Below are positions 32,861 to 41,734 of a stretch of DNA of 64,000 nt, one piece after another. The notes under the pieces were generated by a model. That model worked only from the letters and a program-made list of their open reading frames with translations. It was not told where the DNA came from and made no database searches. Each line of letters starts with the position of its first letter. Position 1 is the stretch's first letter. The DNA is taken from contig JAIQFB010000024.1 of the NCBI GenBank assembly GCA_020073485.1, forward strand, positions 24,399-88,398. The letters run 5' to 3'. Made by a program: the position numbers and the translations under genes. This DNA comes from Terriglobia bacterium. Its GTDB lineage: Bacteria > Acidobacteriota > Terriglobia > Acidiferrales > UBA7541.

Positions 32861-35182
32861 TCATGTCGGCATTTTCAAATAAAAGTAGAGGCCAAGAAAA
32901 GCAAAGATGGTGTCGGGGGCCCAGCCGGCCATTAGGGGCGGGAGTTGGCCTACGGCGCCCATGGCTTCGGTCAGGGCGGAGGCGGCCCAGTAGACGATGG
33001 CGATGCCTACGCCGAGGGCAAGTCCGCCGACGGCGCCGCGGGTTCCCACCAGGATGGAGAAGGGGATCGCGAGCAAGATGATGATGGGCGCGATGAGGGG
33101 GAAGGAAAGTTTCTTTTGCAGTTGGACGGAAAGGCGCGCGACGTCGAATCCCGCCTGGCTCAATTCTCCGATGTAGCGTTTCAATTCCCACCAGGTCATT
33201 TGATAGGACTGGCGGACCTCGCGGTTGAAGTAAGAGGGCTGCTCGTTGAGTTCCTGCAGGGCGTTGGCCAGGAAGGGCTCGAAGCGGGTTACCTTTCCGT
33301 GGTCGAAATCGCGGACCCAGCCGGATTCCAGGATCCAGAGTCCCTGTTGGGTATCCCAGTGGGCGCGGGCGGCGAAGATGCGGCGGCGAATCTCGAACGT
33401 GGCGGGGTTCACCTCGAAGACGTTCAGACCACCGAACAATTCGCGGTCGGGATCGAAGAGTTCGTAATTGTAGACTTTGGCGCTTTCGCCGAAGATCCAC
33501 TGGCGATTTGGATTGTAGTAGGTTTGCGCGGGGCGGCCCTTGATTTCGTTGCGCAGGGCGTCCTGGCGCTGGTTGGCGTAGGGCAGGTAGGTGTCATCGA
33601 GCAGGACCAGTCCGCCAGCGAGGAAAAGTCCGGCCAGAAGCAGCGGCAGGGAGATGCGGTACAGGCTGATCCCGCCGGCCTTGAAGGCGACCAGTTCGTT
33701 GTTCTTGGTCATCACGCCGAGGGTGATGAGGACGGCCACCAGAGCGGCCAGCGGAGCGAGCTGGTAGAACAGGTAGCTGGCGAGATAGACAAAATAGGTG
33801 ACCACGTCGAGCAGACCCGTGCGGTGGTGAGCGATGTCGTCAAGCAAATCGAAAAACGTGAAGACTTCAAACAGCAAAATGAAGCCGATGGTCAGCAGAA
33901 TGAAATAGTAGAAAAAACTGCGCATGACATACATGTCGAGGAGTTGCGGAATGCCGGCGCGCTTTTTTCGCTTCGAGGGGAAACGTCCGGCGGGCGGGGC
34001 GCCGTTTTTTACCGGAGGAGCGATGGTGGGCTTGCGGTGAAATAATTTCCAGATGCGCCAGGACGCGATCCAGGCAAAGACGGCGGCGGAGCGGCTACTG
34101 CCCGGCATGCGCTCCAGGCGAGGGAGCAGGATCAGGCCCAAGCCCGCGGTGAAAAAATTGGCGGCCCATATGCCGGCCCAGACGGGGACGGTGCCTTGGC
34201 GGGCAAGGCCGGCGCCGAGCGTGAACAGCAGATAGTAGCCGCTGACCAGGAGCAGGGTGATCAGGAATCCGGCGGCGCGGCCGCCGCGGCGGGGACGCGC
34301 GCCCAGGGGCATGGCCAGCAGGGCAAAAGAAATGCAGGCGAAGGGGAACGAGATGCGGCGCTGGATTTCGACGCGCACCTCGGGCTGGGTCTTGCGTTCG
34401 CGCCACAGCGCGGTCATGGTGCGGCCGGGAATGCCCGGCTCTGCGGCGCGGTCGACCTCGCTGCCTTTGATTTCCACGGGCAAATCGCGCTCGCCGAACG
34501 AAGAGATGGAATAGCGCCCCGGATCGCTGAGCGAGAATTCATGAACGCTTCCGTTACGCAGGTGTAACTCCAGCTTGCCCTCTTTGGGGTCGGCAATTAC
34601 AATCGCTTCTTCGGCGAGAGTCAGCCGGGAAACGTCCTTGCTGTCGGTCCCGGCCAGGAAAACCCCCTTCCAATGTGTGGAAGCCGAATCGATGTCATTG
34701 ATGTAGAGGACCATGTGCGGGAACCTCTCGTCAAAGACGCGAGGCGCGACCTGGTGGGAAGCTTGTCCAGCGCGCAACTGGTCCTCGATGTTACGGAAGG
34801 TGCGCACGGAAAGCGGCCCGAGCCAGAGAGTCATGACGAAGGTGAGCAGAGTGGCGCCGCCGGCCAGGATTCCCACGGGAACCATCAAGCGGCGGCGGCC
34901 CATTCCGAGGGCGCTCATGGCAATGAGCTCGCTATCGGCGGACAGGCGGCCAAGGGCAATGAGTACGCCGACCAGAACGCCGATGGGCAGCGTGAAACTG
35001 AGAATCGCGGGAAACGTGGAGAGAAATAAAATGCCGATGGTGGACCAGGAGGCCGGGTGGCGCACCACCAGATCCATCAGGCGGACGAGCTGCGGCACGA
35101 AGAAGACGAACGAAAAAATTCCGAGTCCCAGGAGCGCGTGGGAAAAAATCTGCCGGCAAATGTATCGGTCAATTAGGCGCAT
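32861..35182 (-). CDS. Fused LptF-LptG lipopolysaccharide transport permease
   Basis: One 773-residue protein carrying both permease halves of the LptB2FG lipopolysaccharide extractor. Residues 1 to about 360 are LptF-like: MRLIDRYICRQIF, membrane helices with FPAILSFTLPIGVLVGVLIA, GRLSADSELIAMSALG, a periplasmic beta-jellyroll, then four helices. After a basic linker (RFPSKRKKRAG) the LptG-like half begins near residue 410 with IPQLLDMYVMRSFFYYFILL and GVMTKNNELVAFKAGGISLYRI, its own periplasmic domain and three final helices. In most bacteria these are two genes. The ATG at 35182 is chosen by homology; the frame continues to 35776 only as a shadow of the GH57 gene. Confidence 0.9.
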   Translation of the reverse strand: MRLIDRYICRQIFSHALLGLGIFSFVFFVPQLVRLMDLVVRHPASWSTIGILFLSTFPAILSFTLPIGVLVGVLIALGRLSADSELIAMSALGMGRRRLMVPVGILAGGATLLTFVMTLWLGPLSVRTFRNIEDQLRAGQASHQVAPRVFDERFPHMVLYINDIDSASTHWKGVFLAGTDSKDVSRLTLAEEAIVIADPKEGKLELHLRNGSVHEFSLSDPGRYSISSFGERDLPVEIKGSEVDRAAEPGIPGRTMTALWRERKTQPEVRVEIQRRISFPFACISFALLAMPLGARPRRGGRAAGFLITLLLVSGYYLLFTLGAGLARQGTVPVWAGIWAANFFTAGLGLILLPRLERMPGSSRSAAVFAWIASWRIWKLFHRKPTIAPPVKNGAPPAGRFPSKRKKRAGIPQLLDMYVMRSFFYYFILLTIGFILLFEVFTFFDLLDDIAHHRTGLLDVVTYFVYLASYLFYQLAPLAALVAVLITLGVMTKNNELVAFKAGGISLYRISLPLLLAGLFLAGGLVLLDDTYLPYANQRQDALRNEIKGRPAQTYYNPNRQWIFGESAKVYNYELFDPDRELFGGLNVFEVNPATFEIRRRIFAARAHWDTQQGLWILESGWVRDFDHGKVTRFEPFLANALQELNEQPSYFNREVRQSYQMTWWELKRYIGELSQAGFDVARLSVQLQKKLSFPLIAPIIILLAIPFSILVGTRGAVGGLALGVGIAIVYWAASALTEAMGAVGQLPPLMAGWAPDTIFAFLGLYFYLKMPT

Positions 35183-35239
35183 TGAAGACAGGGCACATTC
35201 TAGCACGCCGGCGAATCCGGTAACGGGGGCGGTGCGCGC

Positions 35240-37429
35240 ATGAATCGCGTGCACCTGATGATGTTGTGGCACATGCACCAGCCGCAGTATCGCGACCCCA
35301 CGACGGGGCGCTACGTGCTGCCGTGGACCCGGCTGCACGCGCTGAAGGATTACTGGGGAATGGTGCGCGTGATCGAGGAATTTCCGCGGGTGCACGCGAC
35401 GTTCAACATGGTGCCTTCGCTGTGCGCGCAGCTGGAGGAGTACGCCAGCGGAAAATTCGACGAGACGTGGTACACGGCGGCGTTCCGGCCGGCCGCGCAG
35501 CTTTCGGCGGAAGATAAATCGGAAATTCTGACGCGGGCATTCCAGCTGAATTACGATCACCTGCTGGCGCGATGGCCGCGGTACATCGAATTGCATTCGT
35601 GGGTGAGTTCGCAGGGCGGGGACCGGGCCAAGCAATCGTTCGGCGAGCGCGACTGGCGCGATCTGCAGGTGCTTTCGCAGCTGGCGTGGATGGACGAGGA
35701 ATACCTGGCGAGCGATCCGGTGGTGTCGCGGCTGGCGCGCAAGGGCGCGGATTTTACGGAAGCGGACAAACAGCAACTGGCCGAAAAGAATATTGAATTG
35801 CTGGGGCGCGTGTTGCCCGAATACCGCAAGGCGGCGGCCACGGGCCAGATTGAAATTTCAGCCACGCCGTTCTATCACCCCATTCTCCCGCTGCTGTGCG
35901 ATACCGATATCGCGCGAATCTCGAATCCGGGAACGCCGCTGCCGGCGCCGGCGTTTCGGCATCCGGAAGACGCCCGGGAACAACTGGTGCGCGCGCGGCG
36001 CTACCACGAAAGAGTGTTTGGAAAACTGCCCGAAGGGCTGTGGCCCTCGGAGGGTTCGGTGTCCGAGCAGGCGTTGGGGATCGCTGCCGAGCTTGGGTTC
36101 AAGTGGTTTGCCACCGACGAAGGCGTGCTGGGCCGGACGCTGAGCGCGGGATTCGGGCGCGACGCCGCAGGCGTGCCGGACAACGCGGACAAGATGTATT
36201 CGCCGCTGCGCGTGCGCGTGGGTGGCAGGGAAATGGTGGGATTCTTCCGCGATCATTATTTGTCCGACCTGGTGGGATTTGTGTATAGCCGGATGGATTC
36301 GGGCGCGGCGGCCGAGGATCTGTATCAGAGGATCCGGGCGATCGGGGAGCGCGTATCGATCGGGCGGCCGCTGACCGTTTCGCTGATTCTGGACGGGGAA
36401 AACGCTTGGGAATATTTTCCGGGCAACGGGCGGGAATTTTTGCGGCAGTTTTACCGGCGCATCGACAACGATCCGGATATCACGGCCATGACGGCGAGCG
36501 AGGCGGCGGTTGCGGCTGGGGACATCCCGCGAAATAACGGAATTTTTCCGGCGTCGTGGATCAGCGCGAATTTCGATATATGGATCGGCTCGGGCGAAGA
36601 CGTGACGGCGTGGGAACATTTGAATCGCGCGCGCGATTTTTACCAGCAGCAGGCGGACAACGCGGCCAAGGGATTTCCGAAAGCGCCGACGGCCAAGCAA
36701 CTGGCGGCGTCTTATGAGGCGGTGTTGGCGGCCGAGGGCAGCGACTGGTGCTGGTGGTATGGGCCGGAACACAGTTCGGCGAACGACGCGGAGTTCGACG
36801 CGTTCTACCGGAAATTGCTGACCGAGGTGTACGTGTCGCTGGGGGCCGAGGCGCCGGACGTGCTGGCGGGGCCGATCAAGCGGCAGCCGGAGCGAGCGCT
36901 GATTCTGCCGCCTTCGGCGCAACTGAAGGTGAAAATCGACGGGCGCGAAACGACGTATTTCGAGTGGATGGGGGCGGGGCTGTATTCTTCCGACCACCGC
37001 AGCAGCGCCATGCACGGGCGGCTGAACCTGTTGCACGAAATCCGGTATGGATTCAGCGAGAAAGAGTTTTACCTGCGCGTGGACATGTTTCCCGGGGCGC
37101 TGGCGGAGATGCACGACGCCGAATTCCGGATCACGCTGCGGGCCGAACAGGAGTTGCGCGTGGTGATCCGCATGGAGGAAAGCCGCGTGAAGGGTTACCT
37201 GGTGGAATCGCGCGACTTGTGCCTGCTGGGGCCGGATGAGGTTGTGAAAGTGGCGTGCGACAAAATCCTGGAGGTGGCGGTGGCCAGGGAAATGCTTTTG
37301 CTGGGGAACCGGAAGTCGATTTCGCTGGGCGTGGCGCTGTGGGAGGGCGGGTTGCCGGTGGATCTGCTGCCGGAAGAGGGGATGATGGAGATTCAGATGG
37401 GGGAAGAGTATTTTGGGTGGAATGTGTAA
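35240..37429 (+). CDS. Glycoside hydrolase family 57 protein
   Basis: A 729-residue alpha-glucan-active enzyme family (alpha-amylase, amylopullulanase, 4-alpha-glucanotransferase or branching types). Motifs: LMMLWHMHQPQY at the N-terminus, HATFNMVPSL, ISATPFYHPILPL, LWPSEGSVSEQAL with the probable nucleophile Glu271, and LILDGENAWEYF with the probable acid/base Asp385, then the helical region and a C-terminal beta domain. No signal peptide, so probably cytoplasmic and acting on glycogen or maltodextrins. Divergent from lptFG with only 57 bases between starts. Confidence 0.9.
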   Translation: MNRVHLMMLWHMHQPQYRDPTTGRYVLPWTRLHALKDYWGMVRVIEEFPRVHATFNMVPSLCAQLEEYASGKFDETWYTAAFRPAAQLSAEDKSEILTRAFQLNYDHLLARWPRYIELHSWVSSQGGDRAKQSFGERDWRDLQVLSQLAWMDEEYLASDPVVSRLARKGADFTEADKQQLAEKNIELLGRVLPEYRKAAATGQIEISATPFYHPILPLLCDTDIARISNPGTPLPAPAFRHPEDAREQLVRARRYHERVFGKLPEGLWPSEGSVSEQALGIAAELGFKWFATDEGVLGRTLSAGFGRDAAGVPDNADKMYSPLRVRVGGREMVGFFRDHYLSDLVGFVYSRMDSGAAAEDLYQRIRAIGERVSIGRPLTVSLILDGENAWEYFPGNGREFLRQFYRRIDNDPDITAMTASEAAVAAGDIPRNNGIFPASWISANFDIWIGSGEDVTAWEHLNRARDFYQQQADNAAKGFPKAPTAKQLAASYEAVLAAEGSDWCWWYGPEHSSANDAEFDAFYRKLLTEVYVSLGAEAPDVLAGPIKRQPERALILPPSAQLKVKIDGRETTYFEWMGAGLYSSDHRSSAMHGRLNLLHEIRYGFSEKEFYLRVDMFPGALAEMHDAEFRITLRAEQELRVVIRMEESRVKGYLVESRDLCLLGPDEVVKVACDKILEVAVAREMLLLGNRKSISLGVALWEGGLPVDLLPEEGMMEIQMGEEYFGWNV

Positions 37430-37494
37430 TTCGAGTTCGAGTCTAGAATCCTTCCGCGGGACTCAATGATGGCCAGTCGTTTCTGAAGCAAAAA

Positions 37495-38616
37495 TCAAAA
37501 CAATTTAATCGCGAGAGAACTTGGGCGGGTTCCGACCGGGATCATGGTCATGAGGCTTTGCGTGCGGATGCGGATTACGGCCAGGTCGGCGGAGTCTTCG
37601 TTGGCGACGAGCAGGAGGTCGCCGCTGGGGTCGATGGCGCAGGGGCCGGGATGGCGGCCGGTGAGGATGGGGGGAAGAAGGTGGCGGGTGGCCATTTCGA
37701 TGGGGGTGACGCTGTTGGCGGTGGCGTCGGAGACGTAGACGAGGTCGGCGTTGCCGAGCATGGCGGCGCTGGTGGGGGAAGAGCCGAGGACCATGGAATC
37801 GGAAACTTCGGTCCTCCAGGTGTCGACGATTTCCAGGCCGTGCGAGGCGGGGACGTTGACGTAGAGTTCGCCGCCGTCGGGTTTCATGAGCAGGGCGGAG
37901 GGAGTTCCGGTGAGGCGCAGGTTGGCGACCAGGACGCGGCGGCGGAGATCGACGGCGGAGATTTCGCTGGAGGCCGCCGAGGAGACGAATGCGCCGGAAC
38001 TGTCGGGGAGGACGGCGATTTGCTCGGGGTGGGCGGCGACGCCGATGGTGGCGAGCAAATTAAGACTGGCCGCATCGAAAATTTGCAGAGTCGAGTCTTC
38101 GCGATTGGGGACGAGGACTTGTTTGCCGTCCGGGGTGAGGTGCGCGAGCCAGGGATGGCGGCCGGTGTGAGCACGCGCGAGAATTTGTCCGGTGCGGCAG
38201 TCGATGGCAACGAGCGTGGCTGATCCGGAAGCGGCGACGAAGGCGCGGGCGCCGTCCTGGGAGAAATCCACGGCGAAGGGCGAGACGCCGACGGGGATAC
38301 GCGCGGCGACGCGGCCGGTGGGGGCGTCGATGACGAATGCGTAGCCGCCTTCGGTGGACACGCCCCAGACTTGTTTGAGAACGGGATTGGCGCGCAGGCC
38401 GGAGGGAGCGCCGCCGACCGGGATGGTGGCGATGTTTCCCATGCGGATCAGGTCGATGACGGAGACGGTTCCGTCGCCGGAGTTGCCGACGTAGGCGTAG
38501 AGGCGAAGGTCCGGGCGGAGGAAGGACGGGCGGTATTCGCGGGCGATTTCGACCGAGGCCGAGGCCAGGATGAGCACGGCGACGAAGAGAAGGCGGTAAT
38601 TTAGGCGGCGCGCCAT
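37495..38616 (-). CDS. Exported YVTN-type beta-propeller protein
   Basis: A 373-residue protein anchored by an N-terminal helix (LLFVAVLILASASVEIA) with a seven-bladed propeller outside the membrane. Blades show the YVTN pattern: LYAYVGNSGDGTVSVIDL, IPVGGAPSGLRANP, VWGVSTEGGYAFVID, IPVGVSPFAVDFSQDG and LLLVANEDSADLAVIR. Function is unknown; such proteins often bind surface ligands or c-type cytochrome partners. The ATG at 38616 starts family-like sequence; the open frame reaches 38868 over repeat DNA and is not credible there. Confidence 0.8.
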   Translation of the reverse strand: MARRLNYRLLFVAVLILASASVEIAREYRPSFLRPDLRLYAYVGNSGDGTVSVIDLIRMGNIATIPVGGAPSGLRANPVLKQVWGVSTEGGYAFVIDAPTGRVAARIPVGVSPFAVDFSQDGARAFVAASGSATLVAIDCRTGQILARAHTGRHPWLAHLTPDGKQVLVPNREDSTLQIFDAASLNLLATIGVAAHPEQIAVLPDSSGAFVSSAASSEISAVDLRRRVLVANLRLTGTPSALLMKPDGGELYVNVPASHGLEIVDTWRTEVSDSMVLGSSPTSAAMLGNADLVYVSDATANSVTPIEMATRHLLPPILTGRHPGPCAIDPSGDLLLVANEDSADLAVIRIRTQSLMTMIPVGTRPSSLAIKLF

Positions 38617-39210
38617 TTCAAGGGAATGATTCTGCCACAGAGGCGCGCAGAGGCGGAGGGGAAACACGAGGGCGGGCGAGGATTGCGGGCAATCGCCTCG
38701 CGCGCGCTCAGGCCGGCGCTCTGCAACTTCTTTTAGCCAGCCAAAATTCGGGCGGCGTCCGAATTTGAAGACCCGTCGGATTTCAGAGGCCGGAGTTTCA
38801 GAGCCTGGGTGAGATTTACGACTCAAAGACGCCAGCGGCTGAAGCCGAACTGATTTTTCGTACTTCACGGCACGGCTGAAGTTGTGCCCTACAAAAAGGT
38901 TGGATCTTGCCAGCCTCAGACGGACTCTTCAGCCCCGATGAAGCGCATTGTGGGACGGGGCGCGGGGTGAATCTCAAATTTCAAATTTGAGATTTGAAAG
39001 GGGGATTGACCCCTGAAGCTTCAGGAGCTAAAGCCCACAGAAACGAAGCGTGGATGTCCGAGCTGAAGTTCGGACCTCCGACTGCTCACGGAAATTTCAA
39101 AGCTGGCTTGTACCAAAATTTGCACTAAAGCCTAAATCTGTTCTGCCGATTGGGGTAGGGAATATAGGCTGAACGCGAAAAATGTTTAACCCAGCGCATT
39201 TGAAAAACGA
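38617..39210. other. Gap of 594 bases filled with dispersed repeats
   Basis: In order: a CACAGAGGCG-type repeat at 38636-38665, GGCACGGCTGAAGTTGTGCCC near 38872-38892, an AAATTTCAAATTTGAGATT block at 38968-38999, and the GGCTTTAGC/GTCCGAGCTGAAGTTCGGAC block at 39003-39082 that matches 9985-10040. No gene is visible. Four repeat families sit side by side here. Confidence 0.6.
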
Positions 39211-40326
39211 ATGCAGCCCGCGTTTGCCTCCAAGCATCCAAACGACATGGCCCAAGCGGCGCCGAATCCGAGTATCCGACCGCGCGAGTTATTCGCTGCG
39301 TGGGGGAGAATCCTGACGGGCAACGCTCCCATGCTTTCCATCGAGATTACGCGGGAGTGTCCGCTGAGTTGCCAGGGATGCTACGCGTATGGGGATTCGC
39401 ATCTGGGTGGTGGAGTCACGCTCAGCGAGTTGAACGACCTGCGCGGGGATGATCTGGTGGAGGGAGTGCTGGGGCTGGTGCGCAAACACAAGCCGCTGCA
39501 TGTGTCGCTGGTGGGCGGGGAGCCGATGGTGCGGCATCGCGAATTGGGGCGGATACTGCCGGCGCTGAGCAAGATGGGCGTGTTTGCGCTGGTGGTGACG
39601 AGCGGCGTAATCGCGATTCCGGCGGAGTGGATGGAGTTGCCGCGCGTGCGTGTTGCGGTTTCGGTGGACGGGCTGCCGGAGGATCATGATGTGCGGCGCA
39701 AGCCGGCGACCTACGAGCGGATTCTGAAGAATATCGAAGGGCGCGAGATTAATGTGCATTGGGTGATTATGCGGCCGATGCTGGAGCGCGCGGGATACCT
39801 TGAGGAGTATGTGAGATTCTGGAGCGCGCGGCCGGAAGTGGATCGCATCTGGGTGAGCGTGTACACGCCGCAAATCGGGGAACAGAGTCGCGAAATGCTG
39901 ACGCGCGAGGACCGCGAGACGCTGGCGCGGGAATTGCCTGCGCTGGCGTTGCGCTATCCCAAACTTTTGTTCAATAAGGGCATTGGCGAGGCGCTGCTGC
40001 ATCCGCCGAAGAATCCGGATGATTGCGTGTTTGCGAAGATGTCGGCGAATTACTCGGCGGATTTTGAAACGCGTGTTGAGCCTTGCGTGTTTGGCGGGGC
40101 GCCGGATTGTTCGCAGTGCGGGTGCTCGGCGAGCAGCGGGCTGCACTGGATCCGGTCGATCAAGGTGGCGGGGCCGGTGAAGATCGATCATTTTATTTCT
40201 GGGTCGGTGAAGATCGGGCTGATGATGAACCGGCTTCGCGCGCGGGCGGCGCGGCCGGGGCGGTGGGATCCCACAGGGAGCGCTCCAAAACCCAAGAGCA
40301 ATGATTTAGTCCAGATTCAATCCTGA
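39211..40326 (+). CDS. Radical SAM protein with C-terminal cysteine cluster
   Basis: A 371-residue radical SAM enzyme. The [4Fe-4S]/SAM site is CPLSCQGCYAYG (Cys50, Cys54, Cys57), followed by SLVGGEPMVRH, VVTSGV and VAVSVDGLPEDHDV. A second cluster CVFGGAPDCSQCGCSAS near residues 288-304 may bind another Fe-S centre or act like the auxiliary segment of HpnH-like or SPASM-like proteins. The substrate is unknown. ATGs at 39211 and 39247 are both possible; the second removes 12 unremarkable residues. It lies 86 bases before endonuclease IV. Confidence 0.85.
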   Translation: MQPAFASKHPNDMAQAAPNPSIRPRELFAAWGRILTGNAPMLSIEITRECPLSCQGCYAYGDSHLGGGVTLSELNDLRGDDLVEGVLGLVRKHKPLHVSLVGGEPMVRHRELGRILPALSKMGVFALVVTSGVIAIPAEWMELPRVRVAVSVDGLPEDHDVRRKPATYERILKNIEGREINVHWVIMRPMLERAGYLEEYVRFWSARPEVDRIWVSVYTPQIGEQSREMLTREDRETLARELPALALRYPKLLFNKGIGEALLHPPKNPDDCVFAKMSANYSADFETRVEPCVFGGAPDCSQCGCSASSGLHWIRSIKVAGPVKIDHFISGSVKIGLMMNRLRARAARPGRWDPTGSAPKPKSNDLVQIQS

Positions 40327-40412
40327 TTCCGATACCGCGGATGTGATTGCCGCGTGGCGGGTAACCCGATAGAATGGTCAGCTTATCGCTCACCTGACGG
40401 TTTACTGAGGGA

Positions 40413-41552
40413 ATGGCAGACCTATTGCACCGCGCGGAACTCCCCTACGACGTAGAAGACGAATATCGCCCTGAGCCTGCGCCCATTCCTTTGCCGCCTG
40501 CCTGGCAGGATGGCAGCTTTCGCATTGGCATTCACACTTCGATTGCGGGGGATATTGCCGGGTCGCTGGACACGGCGGCGAAGCTGGGCGCGAATGCGCT
40601 GCAGATATTTTCGGCGAGTCCGCGGATGTGGCCGCGCGGCGGGACGAGGATTGCGGATGCGGATGCGGCGCGATTTCGCGAGAGGCGCGCGGGGCTGGGT
40701 CTGGGGCCGCTGGTTATTCACGACAATTACCTGATCAATCTGGCTTCGCCGGATCGCGTGATGCGGGCGCGGTCGATTCAGGCGTTTCACGATGAGTTGG
40801 TGCGGGCGGTGTCGCTGGGCGCGGATTTTCTGGTGGCGCATCCGGGGGCGGGCATGGGCGCGCCGGTGCCGCAGGCGATTGCGGATATTGCGGACGGGAT
40901 GAGGCAGGCGGCGCGGGGAATGAAGTTCGGCGGGCTGCGCATCCTGGTGGAAAACACGTCGGGAATGGGATCGGCGGTGGGGTCGCGGTTTGAGGAGATT
41001 CAAGCGATTTTGGAGCTGACGGCGGATTTGCCGATGGGCGTGTGCCTGGATACGGCGCACACGTTTGAGGCGGGGTGCGATATTACGAGCGAAGAGGGGC
41101 TGGAGAAAACGCTGGACGCGGTGGACCGGACGGTGGGGTTGGCGCGAGTGTATGTGCTGCACGTGAACGACTCGAGGACGGCGCTGGGGTCGCGCGTGGA
41201 CCGGCACGAGAATATCGGGGACGGGAAGATTGGGCGGAAGGCGCTTGGGAGGATCTTGAATCATCCGCGGCTGGGGCCGGGGGCGCTTCGCGGGCGCGCG
41301 TTTATTTTGGAGACGCCGATTGACAAGCCGGGGGACGACCGGCGGAATGTGCGGGCGCTTTGGGAACTGGTGGGCGTGGATGAGGAGCATGCGCCGAAGG
41401 CGGAGGCGGGGTTTTCGATGACGCGGGGGGAGAAAAAACCTTTAGCACAGAGGACACCGAGAGCACAGAGGGCGCAGAGGAAGAAGGTTGCTGTTGCGAA
41501 GGGGAGAGGCAAGGCTCGGAAGGGCGGGAAGAAAGTGAAATCTAAAATTTGA
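40413..41552 (+). CDS. nfo: Endonuclease IV (AP endonuclease) with repeat-derived tail
   Basis: Nfo cleaves at abasic sites in base-excision repair. The TIM-barrel core has RIGIHTSIAGDIAGSLDTA, NALQIFSASPRMW, LVIHDNYLINLA, the zinc-site segments LVAHPGAGMGA, VENTSGMGSAVG, GVCLDTAHTFEAG and VLHVNDSRTALGSRVDRHENIGDG. The metal ligands expected of the family are present. The core ends near residue 330. Residues about 342-379 are a basic tail (PRAQRAQRKKVAV, then RGKARKGGKK) whose DNA at 41445-41480 is the CACAGAGG intergenic repeat, and whose last codons enter the AAATTTGA repeat. The tail is probably a recent extension. Confidence 0.93.
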   Translation: MADLLHRAELPYDVEDEYRPEPAPIPLPPAWQDGSFRIGIHTSIAGDIAGSLDTAAKLGANALQIFSASPRMWPRGGTRIADADAARFRERRAGLGLGPLVIHDNYLINLASPDRVMRARSIQAFHDELVRAVSLGADFLVAHPGAGMGAPVPQAIADIADGMRQAARGMKFGGLRILVENTSGMGSAVGSRFEEIQAILELTADLPMGVCLDTAHTFEAGCDITSEEGLEKTLDAVDRTVGLARVYVLHVNDSRTALGSRVDRHENIGDGKIGRKALGRILNHPRLGPGALRGRAFILETPIDKPGDDRRNVRALWELVGVDEEHAPKAEAGFSMTRGEKKPLAQRTPRAQRAQRKKVAVAKGRGKARKGGKKVKSKI

Positions 41553-41690
41553 GATTTGAGCTCCAGGTTTGAATTTGGAGTTTTGATTTGAAAGTTTGAA
41601 TATCAGATTTGAGATTTGAAATTGCGTGATGGCAATTAAGAATCGATGGTCCGAATTCGGGATTGGGGAATCGAAGTCTAAAATTTGAAA
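41539..41690. repeat. AAATTTGA/GATTTGAAA repeat cluster between nfo and leuS
   Basis: Overlaps the nfo stop and runs to the leuS start region: AAATTTGAGATTTGAG, TTTGAATTTGGAG, TTGAAAGTTTGAA, GATTTGAGATTTGAAATT and AAATTTGAAAT. It supplies the false N-terminal extension of leuS if a TTG at 41663 is used. Confidence 0.65.
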
Positions 41691-41734
41691 TCCGGGAACT
41701 GGAATTTCAGTTCCCGTGGGAGCGGGCGGATACC

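Noticed and set aside
35183..35776. 198-codon N-terminal extension of LptFG
   Set aside because: The extra part is antisense to the GH57 gene and His/Arg/Pro-rich; the family N-terminus begins at the ATG at 35182.
41663..41734. TTG start giving leuS 24 more codons
   Set aside because: Those codons are encoded by an AAATTTGA repeat; the GTG at 41735 starts the conserved sequence.
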